From Scatosoma sp045124465 (GTDB lineage: Bacteria > Bacillota > Clostridia > Christensenellales > Borkfalkiaceae): a stretch of DNA of 42,257 bases. The stretch is taken from the NCBI GenBank assembly GCA_045124465.1, contig JBGVLV010000039.1:1-42257 (forward strand), given 5' to 3'. The position numbers and the translations under genes were made by a program. Under the pieces are notes generated by a model, which saw only the letters and a program-made list of their open reading frames with translations, did not search any database and had not been told where the DNA came from. Shown here piece by piece: positions 26,001-33,738 of the stretch (position 1 is the first letter of the stretch; each line of letters starts with the position of its first letter).

Positions 26001-26231
26001 ATGCGTATCGTTAATATTATTGCTTACGTTTTAGTCATTCTCGGCGCGGTGAACTGGGCATTGTTCGGATTTTTCAATTTCAATCTCGTGTCCTCGATCT
26101 TTGCCGGGGCGAGAACGGCGGGTTCGGTCATCACGTACGCGCTCATCGCGCTTGCGGCGATATGGCTTATCGTTTCGCCGTTTATCACGGACGGCGTGCT
26201 CTGGCTGAAAAACAGACGCTCGGAAAGATAA
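26001..26231 (+). CDS. DUF378 small membrane protein
   Basis: A 76-residue protein with two membrane segments (about 5-27 and 42-62) and a basic C-terminus. The ILGAVNWALFGFFNFNLV segment is the DUF378 signature. Function unknown. GGAGGGAAG precedes ATG 26001 and a strong terminator follows, so it is probably a single-gene transcript. Confidence 0.88.
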   Translation: MRIVNIIAYVLVILGAVNWALFGFFNFNLVSSIFAGARTAGSVITYALIALAAIWLIVSPFITDGVLWLKNRRSER

Positions 26232-26247
26232 GCGGAACTTGGATAAA

Positions 26248-26284
26248 AAACAGACCTTTCTCAAAAAGGGAGGTCTGTTTTTTA
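26248..26284 (+). terminator. Terminator after DUF378
   Basis: Arms 26248-26257 and 26271-26280 are perfect; inner G-U pairs lengthen the stem, and six T residues overlap and follow its 3' arm. Confidence 0.88.
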
Positions 26285-26309
26285 CGCATGAAAAAAACCG
26301 TTCAGAATA

Positions 26310-26338
26310 TTGACTTTTGCGCGGGCGTATAGTATAAT
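26310..26338 (+). promoter_or_regulatory. Promoter of lemA-DUF2207
   Basis: TTGACT (26310-26315) and TATAAT (26333-26338), 17 bases apart, about 34 bases before ATG 26373. Confidence 0.82.
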
Positions 26339-26372
26339 AAAACTATAATAAACGGGAAAGGAGAAAAAAAAT

Positions 26373-26978
26373 ATGTTACATTCCCTGTTGGTAAACGTCG
26401 GCTTGATAGTCGGTCTGGTCGTGGCGGCGGTCGTTCTGATCCTCGTCATCGCGGTAGTCGCTTGGTGGATAAAGACCCGCAACGCGTTCGTACGGCTCAA
26501 AAACAAAGTGGAAGAGGCTTGGGCGACCATAGACGTATACCTCAAAAAGAGATACGATCTTATCCCTAATCTCGTCGAAACGGTGAAAGGCTTTGCCAAG
26601 CACGAGAGCGAAACGCTCAAACAGGTCGTTGCGGCGCGCAATATCGCGATGAACGCGAACACGGTCGCGGACAAAGCGGCGGCGGAAAACGGTCTTACCA
26701 GCTCGTTGCGCACCTTCTTCAACGCGGTGTCCGAAAACTATCCGCAAATTCAGGCGAACGCGAACTTCCTCGACCTGCAAGGTCAGCTCAAATCCCTCGA
26801 AGGGGAGCTGGAATCCTCCCGCCGTTATTACAACGGTCAGGTCAAGACCTTCAACACCAAGCTCGAACTCTTCCCCGCGTGTATCGTGGGCAAGCGCATG
26901 GGCGAGGGCTACGAGAAACGCTCGTATTTCGAACTGGATAGCGCGGAAGAGAGAAAGAACGTAAAAGTACAATTCTGA
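26373..26978 (+). CDS. lemA: LemA family protein
   Basis: A 201-residue protein with one N-terminal membrane helix (about 8-34) and a helical LemA domain. KKRYDLIPNLVETVKGF and YNGQVKTFNTKLELFPACIVG are family signatures. Function is poorly known; it often sits with DUF2207 proteins, as here. AAAGGAG is close before ATG 26373. It ends 6 bases before the next gene. Confidence 0.93.
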   Translation: MLHSLLVNVGLIVGLVVAAVVLILVIAVVAWWIKTRNAFVRLKNKVEEAWATIDVYLKKRYDLIPNLVETVKGFAKHESETLKQVVAARNIAMNANTVADKAAAENGLTSSLRTFFNAVSENYPQIQANANFLDLQGQLKSLEGELESSRRYYNGQVKTFNTKLELFPACIVGKRMGEGYEKRSYFELDSAEERKNVKVQF

Positions 26979-26984
26979 CAGACT

Positions 26985-28913
26985 ATGAAATACACGCAAA
27001 CAAAGCGGCTTTCAAACCTATTGAAAGCCGCGATAGTCCTTTTGCTTTCGGCGTTCCTTGCGCTGATCGGGGTGGGCAGGTACGAGCTGAACGCGTCCGC
27101 GGCGACGGGCGACGTCATCGAGATACAGCGATACGAGTCCGATCTCACGATCCGCACCGACCGTAAAGTGGAGGTAAAGGAACGCATAACCGTCAAATTC
27201 CTCGCGACGGGGCTTACGATGTTCTATCGCTCCCTGCCGCTCGAAGGCGCGAAGTATCAAAACGTTACCGCCTCCTGCGACGGGAACGCCGAGTTCTCCT
27301 ATTACGTGGACGATAACCCCGACGTTTCGGGCTTTCTCGACGTCAACTGCGTGGGCGGCGCGAAACGGGGGAACGTTTGGACGTACGATATTTCGTACAC
27401 GATGGAGAACGATTTCGACGGTGGCGACGGTATGACGATCGACGCGATACCCTTCGAGTTCACCGTTCCTTTGCATAACGTTACGGCGACCCTGCATTTC
27501 CCCGTATCGTTGACGGCGGAGGATTGCGACGTCTACGTGGGCGGCTACGGTTCGACGGAGCTTTCCGCGGCGGAAAAGGTATTCTCCGACGACGGCAAAA
27601 CGCTGACGGTCAGCGCCGAGATCCTCGAAGTGCGTTATAACGATACGTACGGCGAGAACGTCGCGGACGGGATCACGGTCGATTTCCGACTCGGCGAAGG
27701 AGTGCTGGACGGGTATACGAAAACGCGTATCTTCACGGACAATATGTGGTGGATACTGCTCGTCGGCGGGGTGGCGGTCGCGATCGCCGTCGTGCTGACG
27801 GTATGCACGCGTAAAAAACGGGAAATATCCACCGTCGTCAATATCAAAGCGCCCGACAATATGGATCCTTTGAAAATGGGCAAACTCATCGACGGCAACG
27901 TGGACGGCGAGGATATCACCTCGATGATCTATTATTTCGCCGATAAAGGGTATCTCGCGATCGATCTCACCGACGAGGACGATCCCAAATTTATCCGCAA
28001 ACGCGAGGAACTTCCCGACGGCGCGCCCCCGTATCAGAAAACGCTGTTCGACGGTATTTTCGAACAAGGCGAAGAAGTCCGCGTGTCCGACTTGAAAAAT
28101 CATTTCTATTCGTCGGCGGATAAAGCGATGCGGCAAGTGCCTCCCACGGAAATGTACGAACCAAGCTCCCGTTTCGCCTTTTTCGCGGGCGGGGTCTTGG
28201 GAACGTTCTTTGCCTTGCTCGTCACCTTCCTGCTCGGTAAATTCTATCTGGGCGGCGGGTACGGTTATTTCCTCGGCGCGGCGTTCGCCGTTCCCGTGGC
28301 GGCGATCCTTTTCCTCGCGTATATGCGCGAGAACTACCGCTATAAATGGAGCAAAGCCAAACTGACGGGCTTGCTTTTGGCGGAACTGCTCGTCGCGGCG
28401 CTATTTACCCTCCTGTACGTGGGCGTGTTCGCAAAGCACCTCACGACGGGGTACGAACGGCTGGCGGTGTCGCTCGCGGCGTTCGGTTGTACGTTTATCG
28501 GTATCGGCGCGATCTCCCGAACGGAACGGTATTGCGAAAGACTGGGCGAGATACTCGGTTTCAAAGAATTTATCGTAGTGACGGAAACGGACAGGATAAA
28601 GTTTATGCTCGAAGAAAACCCCGACCTGTATTATAAGATACTGCCGTACGCGCAAGTTTTGGGCGTAACGAAGGAATGGGAAGAAAAGTTCGAGAAGATA
28701 CTTGTAGAGCCGCCGCAATGGTGCGTAGGCTCGAATATGACCGTTTTCGATTATTTGATCATCAACCGCTGTATGCGCGCGGCGACGATCGGCATGATGA
28801 CCAGACCCCAACCCAAAGGCGGCGGCTCGTTTACGGGCAGGAGCGGCGGTGGCGGTCACTTCGGTGGATTCGGAGGCGGCGGGTTCGGCGGCGGTGGCGG
28901 CGGAGCCAGATAA
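26985..28913 (+). CDS. DUF2207 membrane protein
   Basis: A 642-residue protein: signal peptide or first helix (about 14-32), an extracytoplasmic beta-rich DUF2207 domain (about 42-240), a membrane helix near 250, a cytoplasmic part, further membrane helices at about 385-480, and a Gly-rich C-terminus ending in GGGGGGAR. The Gly tail and the LemA partner are typical of the family. It may act in envelope maintenance; no activity is assigned. No clear ribosome site is seen, so coupling to lemA 6 bases upstream is likely. Confidence 0.9.
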   Translation: MKYTQTKRLSNLLKAAIVLLLSAFLALIGVGRYELNASAATGDVIEIQRYESDLTIRTDRKVEVKERITVKFLATGLTMFYRSLPLEGAKYQNVTASCDGNAEFSYYVDDNPDVSGFLDVNCVGGAKRGNVWTYDISYTMENDFDGGDGMTIDAIPFEFTVPLHNVTATLHFPVSLTAEDCDVYVGGYGSTELSAAEKVFSDDGKTLTVSAEILEVRYNDTYGENVADGITVDFRLGEGVLDGYTKTRIFTDNMWWILLVGGVAVAIAVVLTVCTRKKREISTVVNIKAPDNMDPLKMGKLIDGNVDGEDITSMIYYFADKGYLAIDLTDEDDPKFIRKREELPDGAPPYQKTLFDGIFEQGEEVRVSDLKNHFYSSADKAMRQVPPTEMYEPSSRFAFFAGGVLGTFFALLVTFLLGKFYLGGGYGYFLGAAFAVPVAAILFLAYMRENYRYKWSKAKLTGLLLAELLVAALFTLLYVGVFAKHLTTGYERLAVSLAAFGCTFIGIGAISRTERYCERLGEILGFKEFIVVTETDRIKFMLEENPDLYYKILPYAQVLGVTKEWEEKFEKILVEPPQWCVGSNMTVFDYLIINRCMRAATIGMMTRPQPKGGGSFTGRSGGGGHFGGFGGGGFGGGGGGAR

Positions 28914-28926
28914 ACAAACGGAATAA

Positions 28927-28962
28927 AAAATACGGACCCGAAAGAACGGGTCCGTATTTTTA
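28927..28962. terminator. Bidirectional terminator
   Basis: A perfect 14-bp stem (28927-28940 with 28947-28960) with a 6-base loop, A run before and T run after. It lies between convergent genes. Confidence 0.9.
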
Positions 28963-28976
28963 AAGGAGCAAAAAAT

Positions 28977-30302
28977 TTATTTGGTATTCTCGGAATCGGT
29001 AAGGATCGGGGCGTTCTTCGCAAATCTCTTTACGGAGTCTACCGCGTTTTGGCAACGGGTGCGGGTCTTGTAATGTTCCCCAAGACAGAGGAGCTGACCG
29101 TTACCGTTGAGGAGCTTGTAGATATAATCGCCTTTCTTGGTGAGCGAGATACGCAAGTTTCCTTTCTCGATATTCGTCTTGTGCGTTTGGATACCGTTCA
29201 CCGCGCCGATATACGTCGTGTATTCCTCGCTCGTGAGCAATTTCTCGCCGTTGTTCGCGTACAGTTCGAAACGGAACACGTCCTCGCCGTCCGCGCCCTT
29301 GTCGCTGAGGATCAGCCATTTGCCGTTGTATTCTTCGGGCAGAGGGGGGAGTTCCGTATCGTCCTCGACGGGCGCTTTGATGATATGATCTTGCACGTTC
29401 TCGTCCACGACCGCGGTCTTTGCGAAACGCTTGGTGGATTCGATCGCGCTTTCGCAACGCGCTTTCGTGGGATAGTTCTCGCCCATGCAAAGGAGCATAT
29501 TCTTGCCGCTCAAAAGCTTGAAGATGAAGTCGCCTTTCTTGGAAACGGTGATCTTGAAATTGCCTTTCTCGATATTCGCTTTGTGCGTTTCGATACCGCG
29601 CAACGCGCCGTTATACGAAGTGTATTCCTCGCTCGAAAGGAGCTTTTCGCCGTTGGACGCGCGCAGTTCGAAGAAATACATTTCCTCTTCGGGATCGTCC
29701 TGCTGATCTTCGGTCAGAACGCGGAAGATCGTCCATTTCCCGCTGTATTTCGCCGCCTTCTCCGTTTCGTCCTCATCCTCCTCGACGGGCGTAGCTTTGG
29801 CTTTCGCCGCCGTTTTCTTCGCCTCGGCGGGCTTTTCCTGTTTCTCGGCTTTGGCTTTGACCGTTTTCGCTTTCGCGGTCTTTGCCGACTGTTTCTTTTC
29901 CTCGACGGCGGTCTTTTCCTTTTCGGCTTTCTCCGCAGCCGCCTTTTCCGCAGACTCTTTCTCTGCGGCGGCGGCAAGTTCCGCCTCTTCCTTTTCCGCG
30001 GCAAGACGTTCTTGCTCTAATCTCGCGAGCGTGGCTTGACGAGCCGCCTCTTTTTCTTCGGCGGTCTTTTCCTCTTGTGCTTTCGTCTGCGTTTGCGCGG
30101 CGTTCACCGTTGTTGCAGAAACCGTTTTCGGTTTAGCTTGCGCCCGTTTTTTCGCCTTGGAGCGTCTCACGCCCAGAACGATCAGAACGATCGCGACCAC
30201 GACGATCGCGGCGGCGAGCGCGACGGCGATCCAGAACATCGTTTTGTTCTCTTTGAAGTAATCGACCACGGCTGACATAGCTGACATAAGATAATTCGTC
30301 AT
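28977..30302 (-). CDS. Membrane-anchored protein with two YegP (DUF1508) domains
   Basis: A 441-residue protein: membrane helix at about 22-43, a long Lys/Ala/Glu-rich segment (about 50-185, likely extended helix), then two YegP-type domains (about 190-295 and 325-430). Each domain has the paired YegP motif: a FELRASNGEKLLSSEEY or FELYANNGEKLLTSEEY half and a KLLSGKNMLL or KLLNGNGQLL half. DUF1508 proteins are usually short soluble proteins of unknown function, so the anchor and linker are unusual. ATG 30302 has AAGGAGA upstream on the minus strand. Confidence 0.85.
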   Translation of the reverse strand: MTNYLMSAMSAVVDYFKENKTMFWIAVALAAAIVVVAIVLIVLGVRRSKAKKRAQAKPKTVSATTVNAAQTQTKAQEEKTAEEKEAARQATLARLEQERLAAEKEEAELAAAAEKESAEKAAAEKAEKEKTAVEEKKQSAKTAKAKTVKAKAEKQEKPAEAKKTAAKAKATPVEEDEDETEKAAKYSGKWTIFRVLTEDQQDDPEEEMYFFELRASNGEKLLSSEEYTSYNGALRGIETHKANIEKGNFKITVSKKGDFIFKLLSGKNMLLCMGENYPTKARCESAIESTKRFAKTAVVDENVQDHIIKAPVEDDTELPPLPEEYNGKWLILSDKGADGEDVFRFELYANNGEKLLTSEEYTTYIGAVNGIQTHKTNIEKGNLRISLTKKGDYIYKLLNGNGQLLCLGEHYKTRTRCQNAVDSVKRFAKNAPILTDSENTK

Positions 30303-30343
30303 AATTGCTCTCCTTGTGTTTACTTATATATTCTATATATACT

Positions 30344-30372
30344 ATTTTAATATATCTTGTGAAAAAAGTCAA
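30344..30372 (-). promoter_or_regulatory. Promoter of the YegP-domain gene
   Basis: On the minus strand TTGACT (30367-30372) and TAAAAT (30344-30349), 17 bases apart. The -35 and its flank form a 12-base inverted repeat with the divergent promoter at 30411. Confidence 0.7.
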
Positions 30373-30410
30373 GACGGGACAAAAAACTTTTTCGCGTTTT
30401 TTCAAAAATA

Positions 30411-30439
30411 TTGACTTTTTTCCGTAAATGCTCTACAAT
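30411..30439 (+). promoter_or_regulatory. Promoter of the BaiN-like gene, likely leaderless
   Basis: TTGACT (30411-30416) and TACAAT (30434-30439), 17 bases apart. Only 7 bases separate the -10 from ATG 30447, so the transcript probably starts at or next to the start codon. Confidence 0.75.
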
Positions 30440-30446
30440 ATATGGT

Positions 30447-31679
30447 ATGGAAAGAATTTATACGACGGCGATCGTCGGCGGCGGTGCGGCGGGACTTTTC
30501 CTCGCCACCCTTTTAAACGAAAACGACATAGCGGTATTCGAGCGCAACGAGCGCGTCGGCCGCAAACTCTCGGCGACGGGGAACGGTCAGGGCAACGTGA
30601 CCAACGTTCACGCGAAGACCACGCCGTATTTTTCGTTAAGCTCGGGCGGGGCGCGGGCGCAAACGCTCGTGCAAAAATACGACGATACTTCTCTTTGCGC
30701 GCACTTGGAGCGTTGCGGACTTCTCCTCGTTTCCGACGAACGGGGCAGGGTGTACCCCGCGGGCAGACAAGCCTCCGCGATCACCGACGCGCTCCGTTTC
30801 CGCGCGGCGCAAAAGGGCGCGGAGATATTTGCGGACACGCAGATCACGGGCATAGAAAAACGTAACGGACTGTTCGTTTTGACCGCGCGGACGAAATCGG
30901 GCGAACGGCAATACCTCGCCAAAACGGTAGCGTTATGCGCGGGCGGGAACGCGGCGAAAAATTTCGGTACGGACGGCGCGGCGTACGCGCTCGCGCAAAA
31001 ATTCGGGCATACCCGCACGGCGTTGTTCCCGTCGCTCGTACAGCTGAAAACGGATACGACGCATATCAAAACGCTCAAAGGGATCCGCGTATCCCCCGCC
31101 CGCGTCACGGCTGCGTGGCGGGAGGGGAACGCCGAACGCTCGGAAACGCAGGAAGGGGACGTCATATTCACCGATTACGGCGTTTCGGGCGACGTCGTGT
31201 TCCGCTTGTCGGCGTTTTTTGCCGATAAACTCGAAAACGGCGTTCGGCTGTATATCGATCTTTTGCCCGCGTTCACGGAAGAACGTATCGAACGCGCCTT
31301 GCGCGAAAAACGCGAAAACTTCCCCGAAACGCCCGACGGCGAATTGCTTTGCGGTATGCTGAACAATCAGGTCGCCCGCGCCGTCGTCAAGTCGTCGGAA
31401 CGTTTCGAGCCCCGCGCGGTGGCGAAACGTGCGAAAGCGTTCCCGCTCGATGTCAAAGGCACGCTCGGGTTCGACTACGCGCAGGTGACGAAAGGGGGAA
31501 TACCCCTTTCCGAAACGGACGAAAATTTGCAGAGCAAGCTCGTGGACGGGCTGTACTTCGCGGGCGAGATCCTCGACGTGGACGGACCTTGCGGCGGGTT
31601 CAATCTGCAATGGGCATATTCTTCCGCTTGCGCCGTCGCGGAGGGTATCGAAAACGCCAAACGCAGGGGGCAGGTATGA
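30447..31679 (+). CDS. BaiN/YhiN-like FAD-dependent oxidoreductase
   Basis: A 410-residue flavoprotein of the HI0933/YhiN family. The FAD site VGGGAAGLF is at about 10-18, RKLSATGNGQGNVTN follows, and the C-terminal FAGEILDVDGPCGGFNLQWA motif closes the FAD domain. A bile-acid enzyme (BaiN) belongs here, but most members have no assigned substrate. Start ATG 30447 is chosen because the in-frame TTG at 30411 is the -35 box itself. There is no Shine-Dalgarno site. The stop overlaps the next start (ATGA). Confidence 0.9.
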   Translation: MERIYTTAIVGGGAAGLFLATLLNENDIAVFERNERVGRKLSATGNGQGNVTNVHAKTTPYFSLSSGGARAQTLVQKYDDTSLCAHLERCGLLLVSDERGRVYPAGRQASAITDALRFRAAQKGAEIFADTQITGIEKRNGLFVLTARTKSGERQYLAKTVALCAGGNAAKNFGTDGAAYALAQKFGHTRTALFPSLVQLKTDTTHIKTLKGIRVSPARVTAAWREGNAERSETQEGDVIFTDYGVSGDVVFRLSAFFADKLENGVRLYIDLLPAFTEERIERALREKRENFPETPDGELLCGMLNNQVARAVVKSSERFEPRAVAKRAKAFPLDVKGTLGFDYAQVTKGGIPLSETDENLQSKLVDGLYFAGEILDVDGPCGGFNLQWAYSSACAVAEGIENAKRRGQV

Positions 31680-33226
31680 GCGTAATCACTCTTTCGGATA
31701 TAAAATTACCCCTCGGCACGGATGAGAAACGACTGTTCTCGCTCGCCGAAAAGAAACTGGGCGAAAAGCCGAAATACTTCGCGATCCGCAAAAAATCCCT
31801 CGACGCGCGGGATAAAAATAACATACGTTATATATATACGATCGAGTTTTCCGCAAAAGAACGGGAAAATACAAAAGCTTGCTTGGAGCGTTTGCCGAAA
31901 ACCAAACTCCCCGAAAAACCCGTTCTGGTGGTCGGGAGCGGACCTGCGGGACTGTTTTGCGCGTTGCGGCTGATCGAACGCGGTATCCCGCCCGTCGTGA
32001 TCGAACGCGGCGCGGCGGTAGAGGAACGGGAACGCACGATCTCGGCGTTCTTTAAAACGGGCGAACTCGACCCAAATAGCAACGTGCAGTTCGGCGAGGG
32101 AGGCGCGGGTACGTTCTCGGACGGTAAACTCAATACCCAAACGCACAGCCCGCTCAACCGCGAGGTTTTGGAAACGTTCGTGCGGTTCGGTGCGCCGCAG
32201 GAGATATTGTGGCTGAATAAACCGCATATCGGCAGCGACAATCTGAAAAAGGTCGTCAAAAATATGCGCGAATATATCCTCGCGCAGGGCGGACGGATAC
32301 TGTTTCGCACTTGCTTGGAAGATATCGCCGTTCAAAACGGCAAACTGACGGGCGCGAAGATCAAGACTGCGGACGGCGGGATAAAAACGCTCGACGTTTC
32401 CGCGCTCGTGCTGGCGGTGGGACATAGCGCGCGGGATACGTTCGAAAAACTGCACGCCCGCGGGGTAAAAATGACCGCGAAAGACTTCGCGGTGGGGGTG
32501 CGGATAGAGCATTTGCAAAGCTCGGTAGGGCTTGCCCAGTACGGAAAAGCGTATACCCGTCTGCCCGCCGCCGATTATAAACTCGTTTCCCACGCAAGCG
32601 AGCGCGCGGCGTTCACGTTCTGTATGTGTCCGGGCGGGTACGTTATGCCTGCGGCGAGCGAGGAGGGCGGCGTGGTGACGAACGGTATGAGCGACTACGC
32701 CCGCGACGGCAGGAACGCAAATTCCGCGCTCATCGTGCAGGTACGGAAAACGGATTTCAAAGACGGTACGCCGTTGTCGGGAATAGAGTTCCAAAGGGAG
32801 ATCGAACGCGCGGCGTATAAAGCGGGCGGCGGGAACTACGTCGCGCCCGTACAGCTCGTGGGCGACTTTTTGCGGGATAGAGAAAGCTCGAAATTCGGCG
32901 AAGTAACGCCCACGTACGCGCGCGGAACGCAGTTTGCGGATATGCGCAGCGTGTTGCCGAAATTTGTCGCGGAGGCGCTGAAAAACTCGCTGACGGATAT
33001 GGATAGGAGATTGAAAGGTTTTGCCGCGCCCGACGGGGTCTTGACGGCGGCGGAAACGCGGACGAGTTCTCCGCTCCGTATCGAACGTACGGAGGATATG
33101 CAATCCGCGACGGCGGAAGGTCTGTACCCTTGCGGCGAAGGCGCGGGCTATGCTGGCGGGATAACCTCTTCGGCGGCGGACGGTATCAAAGTCGCCGACG
33201 CCGTTTACGGGCGATTTTTGCAATAA
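31676..33226 (+). CDS. FAD-dependent dehydrogenase, COG2509 type
   Basis: A 516-residue flavoprotein: N-terminal alpha/beta domain (about 1-85), FAD site VVGSGPAGLF (about 94-103), the GEGGAGTFSDGKL motif, and a C-terminal GEGAGYAGGITSSAADG motif. The family is called uncharacterised FAD-dependent dehydrogenase. ATG 31676 overlaps the previous stop by ATGA; a GGGGGCAGGT stretch lies directly upstream. An in-frame extension to 31349 is inside the previous gene and is rejected. Confidence 0.92.
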   Translation: MSVITLSDIKLPLGTDEKRLFSLAEKKLGEKPKYFAIRKKSLDARDKNNIRYIYTIEFSAKERENTKACLERLPKTKLPEKPVLVVGSGPAGLFCALRLIERGIPPVVIERGAAVEERERTISAFFKTGELDPNSNVQFGEGGAGTFSDGKLNTQTHSPLNREVLETFVRFGAPQEILWLNKPHIGSDNLKKVVKNMREYILAQGGRILFRTCLEDIAVQNGKLTGAKIKTADGGIKTLDVSALVLAVGHSARDTFEKLHARGVKMTAKDFAVGVRIEHLQSSVGLAQYGKAYTRLPAADYKLVSHASERAAFTFCMCPGGYVMPAASEEGGVVTNGMSDYARDGRNANSALIVQVRKTDFKDGTPLSGIEFQREIERAAYKAGGGNYVAPVQLVGDFLRDRESSKFGEVTPTYARGTQFADMRSVLPKFVAEALKNSLTDMDRRLKGFAAPDGVLTAAETRTSSPLRIERTEDMQSATAEGLYPCGEGAGYAGGITSSAADGIKVADAVYGRFLQ

Positions 33227-33380
33227 ATTCTTAAAAATTATATTGTTTTCATTATTCTATCACCAAAATTTCATCTTTTTATCACATAGAAATATTAAAA
33301 TAAAAGATAAAGAAAAGGACATAAAGAGAAAGAGGAAAGAACCGGACTATACTAAACTTTTTTCATATTCTCTCACTAAG
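33227..33380. other. AT-rich non-coding stretch
   Basis: This 154-base part of the 512-base gap 33227-33738 is much richer in A and T than the rest of the window and holds poly-A/T tracts. No ORF with a ribosome site, no RNA gene and no clear promoter were found. Confidence 0.7.
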
Positions 33381-33428
33381 GTATGCGACCCGCCTCACGG
33401 CAGGCCGCATATCTCTTTTTTTGTGAGA
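33371..33428 (+). terminator. Compound hairpin with T run, probable terminator of the FAD operon
   Basis: TATGCG (33382-33387) pairs with CGCATA (33406-33411), with inner GCCT/AGGC, followed by seven T residues. Outer TCTCAC (33371-33376) and GTGAGA (33423-33428) can also pair. It lies about 155 bases after the stop. Confidence 0.5.
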
Positions 33429-33665
33429 TTCTTCACTCCGTTCAGAATGACGGACTGCGCCACCTCCTTCGTTCGTCGCCAAGTCGAGAGGTCGAGGAAC
33501 TTAGTTCCTCGCGGGGTGCAGGGGCAGCGCCCCGCAAATAAACCCCCAAGATAAGCAACCGTAGGTTGCGCTCCACGCCGACAGGCGTACTCACGGCGTA
33601 AGCCGTGCTTTTCAGCCCCCAAATAAGCGACCGTAGGTCGCGCCTCACGCCGTAAGGCGTAGCTA
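33429..33665. repeat. Array of small hairpins with two tandem units
   Basis: Successive perfect hairpins: 33493-33511 (8 bp), 33521-33533 (5 bp), 33555-33569 (6 bp, GCAACC/GGTTGC), 33575-33588 (5 bp), 33592-33607 (6 bp), 33627-33641 (6 bp, GCGACC/GGTCGC) and 33647-33660 (5 bp). Segments 33541-33590 and 33615-33665 are imperfect direct repeats whose first stem differs by an A-T to G-C pair change. An ATTCT/AGAAT inverted motif at 33428-33450 precedes them. No gene is seen. Confidence 0.8.
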
Positions 33666-33692
33666 TAATCCCCAGCCTTTTTACTATGCAAA

Positions 33693-33718
33693 AAAACGCG
33701 GTCGTTTGACCGCGTTTT
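33693..33718 (-). terminator. Terminator of pepV
   Basis: An 11-bp stem (33693-33703 with 33708-33718) and 4-base loop; on the minus strand it ends in a run of seven T. It lies 20 bases beyond the pepV stop. Confidence 0.9.
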
Positions 33719-33738
33719 CCGTATAAAATATCGATTTT

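Noticed and set aside
31349..31675. Upstream extension of the COG2509 flavoprotein
   Set aside because: It lies inside the BaiN-like gene in another frame and is Arg-rich; ATG 31676 with an ATGA overlap is the natural start.
33243..33554. Open frames across the hairpin region
   Set aside because: They cross AT-rich sequence and hairpins, have no ribosome site and no protein-like composition.
33429..33665. CRISPR-like array
   Set aside because: Units are hairpins with only two imperfect copies, there are no unique spacers of even length, and no cas gene is present.
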